In this document: in pieces, positions 24,763-34,194 of the stretch
Position numbering within the stretch: position 1 is the first letter of the stretch
Layout of the letters: each line of letters starts with the position of its first letter
DNA from: UBA6170 sp942491385
GTDB lineage: Bacteria > Chloroflexota > Anaerolineae > Anaerolineales > Anaerolineaceae
Length of the DNA stretch: 64,000 bases
NCBI GenBank assembly: GCA_942491385.1
Contig: CALOAF010000005.1
Coordinates: forward strand, 1 to 64,000
Direction of reading: 5' to 3'
The notes under the pieces: generated by a model
Database searches by the model: none
Seen by the model: only the letters and a program-made list of their open reading frames with translations
Told to the model about the DNA's origin: nothing
Translations under genes and position numbers: made by a program

Positions 24763-26853
24763 TCAAGGAATCGACATTGCGGGGTCCCCAAAAAAAATAT
24801 AGGTATTCAAATATTCCACGAAGGAAAATTCATCAGTGAATGTCTCCCCCTCTTGAGGGAAAATCAGTTCATTAATTCTTGAATGTTCTATTGATTGTAA
24901 CTTATTTTGAAAAAATTGCATCATATTTTCCTGATTTTCCAACATTGGTTGTGCGGAGGAAGCCAGAATGCCCGTGACACCACCACCTGGGTGGAATAAT
25001 AACCGCTCAGCAAGGGACAATTTATCCGGATGAATGAAATAACCATTCAAACAGCTGAAACTGATTAAAACCGGTGGCGCGGAAGATTCAGGCAGGTCAG
25101 AAATCATCCAGGAAGAAAGTATTTTGTCTTTCCCCCACAGGTCAATACTACCATGTCCAAAATAATACATAAGGGAATATGGTTCTGTGAATATTCTTTG
25201 AACCTCCTCTGAATCAGGTGGGTTGTAGAATTCAATTTGATAATTATCAGAGAAAGGTAGTAGAAGATATTGTGAAGTCTCGATAAACTTCGAATCGGAT
25301 GAATCCGAGATAACGATCATTTTATTCCATTTGGACGGGATAAAACTTTCGAAATCAATCACCTTGTCTACCCACACGGCCACTTGCTCCGGGTTTTCAG
25401 CCGGAACACGACCCACTGCAATTTCTGGAAGGAAATCAGCATTCAGATCGGCATAGGGAAAATCGCTGATGGTTTGACCCATCTGACCTGAATTGACGGA
25501 AAATGATGGTACATAATTGATGAATTTCTGATAATTTACAATTTCGTACGAATAGTCACCTACCAATAACAGGTATTCTAATTGCCCTGGATTCATTTCA
25601 TACATACTTTGAACAAATTTCTTCAATGATTCAGTCGAAGGATAACCCGAATTATAGGTATCGTAAATTTGTTGGGGGCTCACGAGCATTGTATCGAAAC
25701 CCTGTTCGTTTCTTAATTCAATCCAAGGCAAGAGTTCCTGCTGTAAAATTTCCGGAGCGATAACAAGATAATTGATCGGTTTGGAAAATATCGCCAATGA
25801 AACATCTTCTATTGGTTGTATTACCAAGACTGGTAAAAACTGATCATCTGGTATCCAATAGTACTGTACATCGGGTTGATTTACTATTTCAATTTTTCCT
25901 TCTGATTGGATTGAGTGGATATCAAATAGTATTTCGGATTGATCCATTATTACCAATGTGCCTGGTGAGGCGACAGTGGTGTTCAAATGTCTACCATCCG
26001 GAATTTTGAACGATTGAAACTGTGAGTTCAGGTGAATTGGATTCGAATATTCAATTTCAATCCAATCCAGATATATTTTTCCAGTTGGATTATCAGATGT
26101 TGAGACCGATTGAATAGAGAAGGTATTCATTGGAGATAAGAAAGATTCTTCTATCTGGATTTCGATTTGCTGCCGATCCTGCCCTTTCACTTGAAAAACA
26201 CCTAGCGATTGTTCATTTATTGTTGCACCTAATAATTGAGATGGTTTCATGGTATTGGCAGGTGTAATCCAAAATTGACACCGAATGGTAACATGACCGA
26301 CTGGCAGGCGAGGAAATAGTATTTCTTGCTCTACACGGTAGCCTGATTGTAATAAAGCCCACAGCCAATGATCCTCACCATCTGCCTGTGGAAGATATAT
26401 GGATTGGTTTTGGTAGAATTTCTTGAAGTTACCAATTGTTGTGTTCATTTCAGAATTTAATTGCTGAGGGAATACATTTATTGGCGTGATCTGACTAAAA
26501 TTTTCAGATTGTTTTTCATACAAAATAAACACGTTTTGATTAAGATTGCTACTTGATGGTATTTTTGGTGAATAAAAACGGATACTAACTTTGTTAGAGT
26601 CAGGTTTTTGATTTACCCAAAATGGGTATGAGCTTCCTTGAAACTCGAATTGTATGCTATCCAGGTTTTGAATAGTAAGCCCATTTAGCTCCCATTCATC
26701 CTGGAAGATCTCATAAAACCCCTCACCAGAAACCAGGATTCTAAGTTGAGAAACTTCACTCACTGTTCTCCTCGCCAATTCCCTATTGTGACAACCTGTC
26801 AGGCCAAGAACCAGGCAAAAAAAAGTGATGATAACTTTGCTGAGAATTCTCAA
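24763..26853 (-). CDS. C25 (gingipain-like) peptidase, predicted lipoprotein
   Basis: 696 residues. A lipobox LTGC (FFCLVLGLTGC) predicts lipid attachment at Cys21. After about 330 residues of beta-rich N-terminal domain comes a C25 catalytic domain: YLLLVGDYSYE, AVGRVPAENPEQV, the catalytic His in MYYFGHGSIDLWG and the catalytic Cys in VLISFSCLNGYF, followed by LAERLLFHPGGGVTGILASS and a final FFGDPAMSIP. The start is TTG (26851-26853), overlapping the TGA of the repaired upstream gene. The C25 family includes gingipains and the PorU sortase of the type IX system. Here it would act at the outer face of the membrane. Confidence 0.88.
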   Translation of the reverse strand: MRILSKVIITFFCLVLGLTGCHNRELARRTVSEVSQLRILVSGEGFYEIFQDEWELNGLTIQNLDSIQFEFQGSSYPFWVNQKPDSNKVSIRFYSPKIPSSSNLNQNVFILYEKQSENFSQITPINVFPQQLNSEMNTTIGNFKKFYQNQSIYLPQADGEDHWLWALLQSGYRVEQEILFPRLPVGHVTIRCQFWITPANTMKPSQLLGATINEQSLGVFQVKGQDRQQIEIQIEESFLSPMNTFSIQSVSTSDNPTGKIYLDWIEIEYSNPIHLNSQFQSFKIPDGRHLNTTVASPGTLVIMDQSEILFDIHSIQSEGKIEIVNQPDVQYYWIPDDQFLPVLVIQPIEDVSLAIFSKPINYLVIAPEILQQELLPWIELRNEQGFDTMLVSPQQIYDTYNSGYPSTESLKKFVQSMYEMNPGQLEYLLLVGDYSYEIVNYQKFINYVPSFSVNSGQMGQTISDFPYADLNADFLPEIAVGRVPAENPEQVAVWVDKVIDFESFIPSKWNKMIVISDSSDSKFIETSQYLLLPFSDNYQIEFYNPPDSEEVQRIFTEPYSLMYYFGHGSIDLWGKDKILSSWMISDLPESSAPPVLISFSCLNGYFIHPDKLSLAERLLFHPGGGVTGILASSAQPMLENQENMMQFFQNKLQSIEHSRINELIFPQEGETFTDEFSFVEYLNTYIFFGDPAMSIP

Positions 26854-27655
26854 ACCGATATGCGTTTCCTTTGAATGATGATTAATGTAGTGATAATAAT
26901 AAAACCCGCGATAATAGTGGCGATAAATCCTACCAATCCGCGTTGGAATGGGCTAATTTCTTCTGGTACTGGAGTTATTGTAGGAGTAAAAGCATTGTAA
27001 CTGATAATTTTATATGTTCGAGTAATTTCAGGGTTAAGCTCATATCCGGCGTATCAGTTCGTGTAAAAGTAGGAGAAATCCGTTCTGTTGCCGTGGATGT
27101 GATTGTAGATGTATTGGTATTAAAGGAAAATGGGGAGGTAGGTGATAGTGAAGGGGTGAGAAATTGTGTTTGGTTAGGTGCGGTTGTTATTGTACTAATC
27201 GGTGTTATGGTTTCAGGATTTAATTGGACAGTGCTTGTTTGAGTTTGTGTTTGGGTAGCAGTGATTTGTAGTGGGATGGCGGAGATTGGTCCAAAAAATT
27301 CACTCTCGTAGTTGTTGTCCAAAGCTTCTAACTTGTAAAAATAAGTATTACCATTTATCAGGTTTGAGTCAATGTATTGGTAAACCAACCCACTTACAGA
27401 TGTGCCCTGGGTAAAGATGAAACTGCTAATACGGTTGTAATTGCCAATTAGTTGATCATTTCGGGTTATGTAAAAGCCCAGCATGTCAGTTTCCGAAGCT
27501 GTCTCCCATTCCAATTGCACCTGTTGATCTCCAGGCAAGGCGGTAAATGAAACTAATGTTACGGCTGCCTGAACTTTTTGAATCATTCCAAACAAGCCCA
27601 AAGCCAGGAAACACATTACCGTTAACCACAAAGAAATATTTTTATTCTTACTCAT
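26850..27655 (-). CDS. Fn3-like, Thr-rich, C-terminally anchored secreted protein (frameshift near 27045)
   Basis: Residues 1-31 are a signal peptide (LWLTVMCFLALGLFGMIQ, cleavage after VQA). A fibronectin-III-like domain follows (ALPGDQQVQLEWETASETDM, YQYIDSNLINGNTYFYKLEA), then a Thr/Ser-rich linker. The printed frame stops at 26975 with an implausible tail. In the next frame the sequence continues as GYELNPEITRTYKIISYNAF, then TPTITPVPEEISPFQRG and a membrane helix ending in RKRISV, with TGA at 26850-26852. A one-base deletion near 27045 explains both. The repaired stop overlaps the TTG of the C25 lipoprotein gene, which supports the correction. The start overlaps the PqqD gene by ATGA. 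Confidence 0.75.
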
Positions 27656-27930
27656 TCTTCCTTTAAGTATATAAGGGAACGATTTTTTAATTGGATCAGA
27701 AAATCAATCAGATCCTTATAAATAGTCGTGAATTTTTCGTGAAATTTTGTTTCCAGTATGGAAGTTAATTCAAATACTGTTTTCTCACCATCTATCAATT
27801 CCCAAATGAGCGCACCTGTAGAGTTCACAACTTTTAGTTTCCCTTTGTTGGTTTGAACCAAAAAGCCATTGTCCTCACACCATTCGAAATAGATTTCTTT
27901 AGCCTTAATCGGTACAGATTTTTGATTCAT
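27652..27930 (-). CDS. PqqD-like peptide-binding protein
   Basis: About 92 residues. Of two nearby ATGs, the second (27928-27930, MNQKSVP) has AGGAG at proper spacing, while the first overlaps that site. The PqqD fold is indicated by an early strand with FLVQTNKGKLKVVNSTGALI and WELIDGEKTVFELTSIL, the winged-helix pattern usually seen as LN..A..IW.L.DG..T. PqqD-like domains bind the leader of ribosomal peptides and deliver it to modifying enzymes. Its partners here would be the S24/S26 peptidase just upstream and possibly the 56-residue protein at 31450. The asparagine-synthetase-like genes at 58-62 kb are another candidate partner but are far away. Confidence 0.85.
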   Translation of the reverse strand: MNQKSVPIKAKEIYFEWCEDNGFLVQTNKGKLKVVNSTGALIWELIDGEKTVFELTSILETKFHEKFTTIYKDLIDFLIQLKNRSLIYLKEE

Positions 27931-27952
27931 TTTCATCTCCTATTCTTTATCA

Positions 27953-28363
27953 TCAATGTTTTATGGTTTTGAGAACCTGATAAATGAGTAAATTGATCAG
28001 GTTGACCAGTGGGTAATTTAACTTGATTCGCAGGCACCTCTTTTCAACCTCAATTACTTTTCCGATCACATTCCATTTAGATATTGGAAGATCCTTAATT
28101 CTTGTCCGATCACCCTGTGTAATAATTTCCTTCTCATTCATTTCGATAATGCGATGAACAACAAATTCATTTTCGCGTGAAAATAATACAATGTCTCCTT
28201 CATTAAGGATTTCGTGGTCAGGTACCGACGCGATAGTGATCCAATCTCCCTTTTGAATGAATGGCTGCATGGATTTACCCTTTACGCGGAATCGAGCCTG
28301 GTGAACTTCATAAAGACTTTGATGAACAACTGCATGGATACTTTGGAACGAAGGATTTTTCAA
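27953..28363 (-). CDS. S24/S26 family serine peptidase (signal-peptidase-like)
   Basis: 136 residues. The catalytic Ser is in FRVKGKSMQPFIQKGDWITI. The second box, EGDIVLFSRENEFVVHRIIE, has His where Lys occurs in typical bacterial leader peptidases, so it resembles the Ser-His type (SipW or ER-like). ITQGDRTRIKD follows. There is no N-terminal membrane helix, but a hydrophobic C-terminal segment (PLVNLINLLIYQVLKTI) could be peripheral. Similar small S24/S26 proteins are commonly found next to PqqD-like genes in peptide-modification clusters. ATGA overlap with the large C25 gene. Confidence 0.85.
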   Translation of the reverse strand: MKNPSFQSIHAVVHQSLYEVHQARFRVKGKSMQPFIQKGDWITIASVPDHEILNEGDIVLFSRENEFVVHRIIEMNEKEIITQGDRTRIKDLPISKWNVIGKVIEVEKRCLRIKLNYPLVNLINLLIYQVLKTIKH

Positions 28364-31300
28364 TTAATCACCAACGGTAGATACAATTCTTCAACAATAG
28401 ATAATAACTGCAATGCAGGATCGCCAAAGATCATATAGGTAAAGAGTAGATTGTCATTGCCATGATGCTCCATCAGATTCAATTTAGCATTCAGGTCTAA
28501 AACACCAATGCTAGGATTATGATGCTTTGAGAAGGCTGAGAAAAAACCACGCTGGAACAATTCCTGACTATTGACATAGCCATTGCCTGGAGATGAAAGC
28601 ATGGCAACTGCGCCTTTTTCTGAGGCACGTGTTAATTCTTCAGCCAGGGAGCGACGATCAATCGTCTGATTGGGTATATCGGGTGGAAAATACCAATAGC
28701 CATCTACACAATCCATTGATAACACAACCGGATAAGAATCCTGGTTTGAGATCAGGGGTATGTGATCAACATGAAATACCTTTTCAGACGCCCAATTTGG
28801 AATGGCACCATGTCCATTATAAGAAATGACTTGGTTTCCTAGACTAAACGCAGAAATGATGTCATTCGTAACCATCTGACAATTATCAGAATTTATTGAA
28901 CGACAGTTATATTCATCCATAAATATTTTGTTAATTTGATAGGACTGCTGAATTTCATCGTTTATCACCTGATCGACGATGGCAGGAAAATTACCGGCAG
29001 GATCGGTTGGACACAGGGTCGTTGGGTCATTATCGACACAACCGATATAATTCAATGGATCCTGAAGATAATAATTATCAGCCACAAAAGTAAGATTCCT
29101 TTTCCAATCAGAAGATGAGATTTCAAATTGGATAGTCTTGTCAATATATGCTGCCAACTCGTCCTGATCATTGACCGGCATGCGACCAATCATGGCATCC
29201 GGAAAAATGTCATCTCCAGCAACAGCCACAAGATCACTCAGACTATCCACCTCACCTTGTAAAGGATCCACCCAAACAAGGTTTGGCGGCAGGTAGACTT
29301 CGGATGGTGAACGTTTGTTCTTCAAATCCCAATGCCCATCACCAACCAATAATACGTATTGAGGAGCGGGTGATCCCCAGTATTGGTAAATGTACCCAAA
29401 AAAGTTCTTGATAGCGATGGGATGCGGGATCCCAAAATTAAACTGGTTATAGACATCCTGAAGGTCAACCAATAAAACCTCATAGCCTTGTGAAGAGCGA
29501 TAATCTACCAGAGGCTGTAATCCTTCCAGAAAGGGTTGAGGAGATATGATCAGATAATCTGCTTGATGATTTGAGGATAGAAGATTCGGCGGGGAGTAAA
29601 GTGATAATAACTCTTGAACAGAATTGATTGTTGCCTGATTTGTTACGATATATTGCTGGTGTTCTGCTTCTGCTTGATTAAATGTTAAATTTCCTGCATT
29701 AAATTCAATATTTTGAATAGCGATTGGTCGCAATGGATCAGTGATGTTCCAAAGGAAGTTTACAGAAGAGGAAAGGTTAGAGATCTCAACATCAACATTC
29801 ATGATAGGATTCACATTGAAAATTAGTTGATCATTCACCGCCTTTAGCTGACGAGTATAACTGACAGAAACAAAATCGAATCCATAGCGGGAAGCAGGTA
29901 AACCCAGAGAATTGACGATAAATGAAAATTCATTTGGACCTGATTGTAAAAATTGCTGATTGACCATTCCAGAGAACGAGTGGCGTATGGCCCCATCCCA
30001 ATAATCATCAGACAGTAGCTCACCATTCAAGAAAAATTGAAGGTGATTATCAGGGTTGATAGCAGAGTTGGATGTAGCAGAAACGATTTGACCTTCTACC
30101 TGAGCAAAATGATCCTCATTAATAATAGGGTCAATAAGTTGAACAGGGTAGTTGAAAATTGACGGATAAGTGGAAATACTTACATACTCCCAGAACCAGG
30201 TATCCTCATTGGTGAAATGAGTTGTCCACCAAACATTTTCCTCTTCAAATTTTGCTTGGTCTTCAAAAGTCGTAATTGGCATCGTGCCTTGAGGTTTGCC
30301 ATCCACAGTATCAATTTGTAAGCCGGGTGTTTCAGAAATGTAGAGCCAATACACATTTTTGCTGGTATATTTTTCCAACATAAAAGAGGAAAATTCTGGT
30401 TGCCAAGTTCCAAAGGACGGCCAGTGATCGGACTGATGTTCATACAACTTCGATAGATAATCTCCCTGAAAATTCTCTCCATAAAAAAGGAGTGACTCTC
30501 CTGGTTCAAAAAAGTTATCCTCATCTCCCTCAACCATATATGCAGTCTCGCGTCCTTGATTTTCTAAATGGAAGAAATTTGGATTGATTCCGTCCAAATC
30601 AAACTGAATATCTTGAAGATCCTCAAATGTAATCCGGTAAATACCTTTCTCGTCAATCTCCATCCTGACGCGGGCATCCCAGGATTCCTGTAGCTCATCG
30701 CCCCACAGGATGGGAGGCTCAGATTTCCATAAGAAAGCATCCGACTCGTTTATGATTTGCTGTTGACTTGCAAGATCATTATTATTCTGATTGAGAAAAA
30801 GGCTGTCTGAGGATGCCACCTGATCCTCTAAAGTGACCGTGATTTCGAGATTCTTGTTCCATAGAAATTGATTAGATTGGCAATCCCACCTGATCGGATA
30901 GAAAATAATTGAAACCAGGTGTTGATCGCGATACCAGAACGGTTCGCCAACCTGTATTGACGATTGAGGAAAAATCTCTTCACAGAAGTTTGATTCTTCT
31001 GTTACGAACTCATTATTCATTTCAGAATCTAATCTGGGTGAAATGCTGAGATTTGCCGGAGCAGAAATTTGAATTCCAGACGAAACCTTTTGAGATGTGT
31101 CAATGAATCCATTCGGTGGAAGAATCAGTGTTGTGGAAAAATATGGTATGTTTGGCAACCCAGGATTTTTAAGTACTTCTGCATTCGGAATCGAAATAGA
31201 TGTCCCCTCTGAGAAAGATTGCCATTGAATGGACAGGGAATCGAGACGTAAAATTAACCGGTTATCAATTCTTTGATATTCAACCCCAGTTGATTTCGAA

Positions 31301-31434
31301 GATAATCTGAAATCTTGCAGGGAAAAAGCCAGGGTAAATATATGAGCAACCAGAATCAATCCTATGAAAAGTCGCGTTTTATTTTTTTTCCAAATTAAAA
31401 CGAACCTGGAATGGTTCAGCCAGGAATTTTGCAT
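28360..31434 (-). CDS. large secreted C25 (gingipain-like) peptidase with YLPLVIN C-terminus
   Basis: 1024 residues. The N-terminal export helix is RLFIGLILVAHIFTLAFSL. A C25 propeptide-like region follows (SISIPNAEVLKNPGLPNIPY and FSTTLILPPNGF), then a beta-rich middle. The catalytic domain runs from about residue 620: YVLLVGDGHWDLKNK, MIGRMPVNDQDELAAYIDK, His in VISYNGHGAIPNW, Cys in VVLSMDCVDGYWYFPP, and MIFGDPALQL. It ends EELYLPLVIN. The domain order (propeptide, beta domains, C25) resembles PorU-type proteases more than a simple gingipain. SD-like AAGAGA. It lies 15 bases after the small protein at 31450-31620. Confidence 0.9.
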   Translation of the reverse strand: MQNSWLNHSRFVLIWKKNKTRLFIGLILVAHIFTLAFSLQDFRLSSKSTGVEYQRIDNRLILRLDSLSIQWQSFSEGTSISIPNAEVLKNPGLPNIPYFSTTLILPPNGFIDTSQKVSSGIQISAPANLSISPRLDSEMNNEFVTEESNFCEEIFPQSSIQVGEPFWYRDQHLVSIIFYPIRWDCQSNQFLWNKNLEITVTLEDQVASSDSLFLNQNNNDLASQQQIINESDAFLWKSEPPILWGDELQESWDARVRMEIDEKGIYRITFEDLQDIQFDLDGINPNFFHLENQGRETAYMVEGDEDNFFEPGESLLFYGENFQGDYLSKLYEHQSDHWPSFGTWQPEFSSFMLEKYTSKNVYWLYISETPGLQIDTVDGKPQGTMPITTFEDQAKFEEENVWWTTHFTNEDTWFWEYVSISTYPSIFNYPVQLIDPIINEDHFAQVEGQIVSATSNSAINPDNHLQFFLNGELLSDDYWDGAIRHSFSGMVNQQFLQSGPNEFSFIVNSLGLPASRYGFDFVSVSYTRQLKAVNDQLIFNVNPIMNVDVEISNLSSSVNFLWNITDPLRPIAIQNIEFNAGNLTFNQAEAEHQQYIVTNQATINSVQELLSLYSPPNLLSSNHQADYLIISPQPFLEGLQPLVDYRSSQGYEVLLVDLQDVYNQFNFGIPHPIAIKNFFGYIYQYWGSPAPQYVLLVGDGHWDLKNKRSPSEVYLPPNLVWVDPLQGEVDSLSDLVAVAGDDIFPDAMIGRMPVNDQDELAAYIDKTIQFEISSSDWKRNLTFVADNYYLQDPLNYIGCVDNDPTTLCPTDPAGNFPAIVDQVINDEIQQSYQINKIFMDEYNCRSINSDNCQMVTNDIISAFSLGNQVISYNGHGAIPNWASEKVFHVDHIPLISNQDSYPVVLSMDCVDGYWYFPPDIPNQTIDRRSLAEELTRASEKGAVAMLSSPGNGYVNSQELFQRGFFSAFSKHHNPSIGVLDLNAKLNLMEHHGNDNLLFTYMIFGDPALQLLSIVEELYLPLVIN

Positions 31435-31449
31435 GCTATTCTCTTGTGG

Positions 31450-31620
31450 TTATTCTTTAGGGGTTAAGTAATCAGATTCTACTGGCCAGTCCCAACCGCG
31501 TAATTCTGCTTCTAACGGATTCAAGGTTGTTGGGCCTATTGACCTTGATCCAGCGTTTGTTTCCATATCCGCTTCAAAAATGATGGCGGGTGGTACATAG
31601 TCTTTCTTGGTTTCAGTCAT
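31450..31620 (-). CDS. 56-residue small protein, candidate ribosomal-peptide precursor
   Basis: An open frame from the ATG at 31618-31620 to TAA at 31450, with AGGTG about seven bases upstream. The sequence opens MTETKKDYVPPAIIFEAD, continues METNAGSRSIGPTTL and ends with an acidic, Trp-rich part (LRGWDWPVESDYLTPKE). A Lys-x-Tyr-x-x-Pro start, an acidic middle and an AGS step are reminiscent of short leader peptides beside PqqD and S24 genes; this is from memory and unverified. It is the first gene of the run that continues with C25, S24/S26 and PqqD. It lacks a signal peptide and a membrane helix, so it is not a fragment of the surface proteins nearby. Confidence 0.6.
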   Translation of the reverse strand: MTETKKDYVPPAIIFEADMETNAGSRSIGPTTLNPLEAELRGWDWPVESDYLTPKE

Positions 31621-31680
31621 GTTTACACCTGCTATAGAGGGGATTAATTTATTGAATTATTATACAGAAATAATGATTTT

Positions 31681-32490
31681 TTACAACCAACCCCTTAAGT
31701 AATACACAAAGAAACCAAGATATTCTTTCAACACGTAGGTAACATCCGAAAAATTTCCTGCATTCGGAACCAGCCCAATCAGTAAATCCTGAAACGTGGG
31801 TTGCCAGAGAGAGTTCCAACTATCGTAAGTAATGCTGTAATCGGTAGGAGCTGGTATTACACTGATTCCCTGTTTCTCGAACAATGCCACAGATCGCATC
31901 ATGTGGCTAGCAGAAGTTACTAGTATGATTTCCTTAATGTTTTTTTCCTGTAAGATCTCTGAACTAAACAGTGCATCTTCAGCTGTATTACGAGATCGAG
32001 ATTGCAGAATTAATGCATCTTGCGGGACATTCAGCATGAGGAGCAATTCCTCCATATCCTGGGCTGGTGTGGTGGTGCGGGTACCTGACCACTCGATATT
32101 GCCACCACTCAACAAGATTTGGTCTGCAACGCCTGATTGATACAATTTAGCAGCATAAAGCACCCGATCCCCTGCTCCATTCGTTTCTGTCATTTGACGC
32201 GGGTATTGCTGTGATTCTGTTCCCCCACCCAAAAGGACAATGGTGCTGTTGGCAGGCAGATGCGAAGGTGGCAAATAACGCCATTCAAGGGTTCTTGCCA
32301 TCATGGCAGGCACCCATCGATTGCCCCCCAAAAATATGATCATCACAACCAAAATAATGATCCAACGCCCTCTTTTCCCCTGTGCATTTTTTCGGGTGAT
32401 AAACAAATAAGCAATTAATAGCAACCAAATCAATCCCAATGGATACAGCAATAAAGGCAAGAATTTAGATAAAAACACAAACATCATCAA
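31681..32490 (-). CDS. YdcF/ElyC family (DUF218) membrane protein
   Basis: 269 residues with two N-terminal hydrophobic segments (about residues 3-30 and 42-57). The DUF218 domain follows: STIVLLGGGTESQQYPRQMT, ILLSGGNIEWSG, DALILQSRSRNTAEDALFSS and EIILVTSASHMMRSVALFEK. Family members SanA and ElyC affect envelope integrity and polyprenyl-carrier metabolism in E. coli; the biochemical activity is unclear. The start overlaps the stop of the kinase-like gene by ATGA. It is part of a three-gene unit 33841 to 31681 with the phosphatase. Confidence 0.88.
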   Translation of the reverse strand: MMMFVFLSKFLPLLLYPLGLIWLLLIAYLFITRKNAQGKRGRWIIILVVMIIFLGGNRWVPAMMARTLEWRYLPPSHLPANSTIVLLGGGTESQQYPRQMTETNGAGDRVLYAAKLYQSGVADQILLSGGNIEWSGTRTTTPAQDMEELLLMLNVPQDALILQSRSRNTAEDALFSSEILQEKNIKEIILVTSASHMMRSVALFEKQGISVIPAPTDYSITYDSWNSLWQPTFQDLLIGLVPNAGNFSDVTYVLKEYLGFFVYYLRGWL

Positions 32491-33380
32491 CCAACCAATC
32501 GTCTCAACACTGAATCGAGAGAATGACCATAACTTTCACCGAATAGATTCAGATGGTTAAGAATATGATAAATATTATAAATCTCAAAACGATCCTGGTG
32601 ACCTGATTCAAGGGGATAGGTTTCATGATAAGCCTGATAGAAAGTCTTACTGAAACCCCCAAACATTTGGGTAAAAGCCAAATCCGCTTCTCTATCACCA
32701 TAATAGATTGCCGGGTCAATTAACACCGGATTGGAATTTTCATCCCCCATCACATTGCCACCCCATAGATCACCATGCAGCAGACAGGGTTTTCGGGGGA
32801 TTCCTCCTAACCAAACCTCCAGATGATCAAGTACGTGTTCAAGTTCCTTTAGACGAGCAGATCCACAACGTTTATTCCAGATGGCTAGTTCAATTTGGGG
32901 TTGTAATCTCATTTCTCTAAAGAAACTTATCCAGTCAGTGTGCCAGGCATTATCTTGCGGGGTACTGCCAATGTAGTTATTATGATCCAACCCATACCGA
33001 TCAGCCATACTACTTAAATGCAGATGAGCCAATTGGTGTCCACATTTTTGCTGGTCAAAACTAGCCTGGCTTTCAATCCAATCCAGCAGGATAAAACCAG
33101 GAATACCTGTTTGCGATTCCTGGGCTATGATGACCTCTGGAACACGAATAGCCTCTACTGTGGATAATAATTGCAAACCCTTCGCTTCTGAGGTAAACAT
33201 ATCCGGCAAAGGTTTTGGATTCCATTTTAGAAAATATTTCCTCTTCTTTGTCACCAACTGGGAAGCATGATTTATACATCCACCACCTTGAGGTCGTATA
33301 TCAATGATTGGACCTGGGTCACCAATTCCTTCAAGCGACCGAGTTAAAGCAGATTGTAAAGCAAATGGCAGGCTGGTCAT
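32487..33380 (-). CDS. fructosamine kinase family protein
   Basis: 297 residues, an aminoglycoside-phosphotransferase-fold kinase. Landmarks are GGGCINHASQLVTKKRKYFL (nucleotide-binding start with Lys), YGLDHNNYIGSTPQDN, the catalytic loop PCLLHGDLWGGNVMGDE, and the metal site VLIDPAIYYGDREADLAFTQ, all typical of bacterial fructosamine-3-kinase relatives. The family phosphorylates ketosamines on glycated proteins or small amines, leading to deglycation. ATGA overlaps join it to both neighbours (LMW phosphatase and YdcF), so the three are one transcription unit. Confidence 0.9.
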   Translation of the reverse strand: MTSLPFALQSALTRSLEGIGDPGPIIDIRPQGGGCINHASQLVTKKRKYFLKWNPKPLPDMFTSEAKGLQLLSTVEAIRVPEVIIAQESQTGIPGFILLDWIESQASFDQQKCGHQLAHLHLSSMADRYGLDHNNYIGSTPQDNAWHTDWISFFREMRLQPQIELAIWNKRCGSARLKELEHVLDHLEVWLGGIPRKPCLLHGDLWGGNVMGDENSNPVLIDPAIYYGDREADLAFTQMFGGFSKTFYQAYHETYPLESGHQDRFEIYNIYHILNHLNLFGESYGHSLDSVLRRLVG

Positions 33381-33841
33381 AAACCTTCGTTTTCAATAAT
33401 ACAGGTTAGCAAACCTTCACAACCTGCATTTACCAGTCTAAATACCTCATCAAAATTATGTTCATAGTACGGATCTGGCACATTGTGCGGATAACCATTG
33501 GGAGCAAAATCCAGTAAGAGCTTCACCTTTTTTTTGAAACTATATTGAATATTTTCAATATTTTCTTGATCCATTGCGACGATGTAATCAAACTTTGAGA
33601 AATCTTCTGACACCAACTGTTGAGCTCGTTTATTTCCTACATCGATATTATTTTCACTCAGTATTAAACGGGTACCTATGTGGGGAGGTTCACCAACGTG
33701 CCAACGGCCAGTGCCTGATGAAACAATGAAAAATTGATCAGCCAGTCCTTTTTTGGCGACCATGTCTCTAAATACCGCCTCAGCCATCGGAGATCTACAA
33801 ATGTTACCTGTGCATACGAACATAACTGAAATTTTCTTCAT
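33377..33841 (-). CDS. low-molecular-weight protein tyrosine phosphatase
   Basis: 154 residues. The P-loop MFVCTGNICRSPMAEAVFRD is complete (Cys-x5-Arg-Ser), and the general acid is Asp in NVPDPYYEHNFDEVF. The middle contains HIGTRLILSENNIDVGNKRA, resembling the usual DxHxAR region in altered form. Bacterial relatives such as Wzb dephosphorylate the Tyr-rich tail of BY-kinases, and one such kinase is encoded at 14882-16492, though not in the same operon. GAAGGA precedes the ATG. Confidence 0.92.
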   Translation of the reverse strand: MKKISVMFVCTGNICRSPMAEAVFRDMVAKKGLADQFFIVSSGTGRWHVGEPPHIGTRLILSENNIDVGNKRAQQLVSEDFSKFDYIVAMDQENIENIQYSFKKKVKLLLDFAPNGYPHNVPDPYYEHNFDEVFRLVNAGCEGLLTCIIENEGL

Positions 33842-34007
33842 TACAAATCCTTCATCTTTCTGATGTGAATATTTATACCAAAAATAAGAATTTTATGAAA
33901 GTTGGTTGTTTCGAGTTATTGAATATTCATTAATAAGTAATGGACCTGCTATATGCAAGTCCTTATTTGTTAGGGGGTAACGGCGCGTTCCCCCACCATT
34001 TTTCAGG

Positions 34008-34080
34008 TGACTCACCAGGGACTCGAACCCTGAACCGATTGATTAAGAGTCAATTGCTCTGCCAGTTGAGCTAGTGAGCC
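34008..34080 (-). tRNA. tRNA-Lys (anticodon CTT)
   Basis: 73 nt reading GGCTCAC-TA-GCTC on the minus strand. The seven-pair acceptor stem is closed by GTGAGTC (one G-U pair). The D arm is GCTC/GAGC, and the anticodon arm ATTGA-CTCTTAA-TCAAT gives anticodon CTT. The T arm is CAGGG-TTCGAGT-CCCTG, the discriminator is A, and CCA is not encoded. A GC-rich hairpin (GGGGGAACG / CGTTACCCCC) lies about 15-35 bases downstream and may help end or process the transcript. Confidence 0.96.
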
Positions 34081-34194
34081 AGTATCGCAAGGCAATTATA
34101 CCTAATTTAGGGGTCGTGTCAATAAAGTGTGCGGTGGTTTATGCGCTGGGGAAGTGAAGAAAATTTAATTCGTTAACAGTTTGCATTTGACAAT

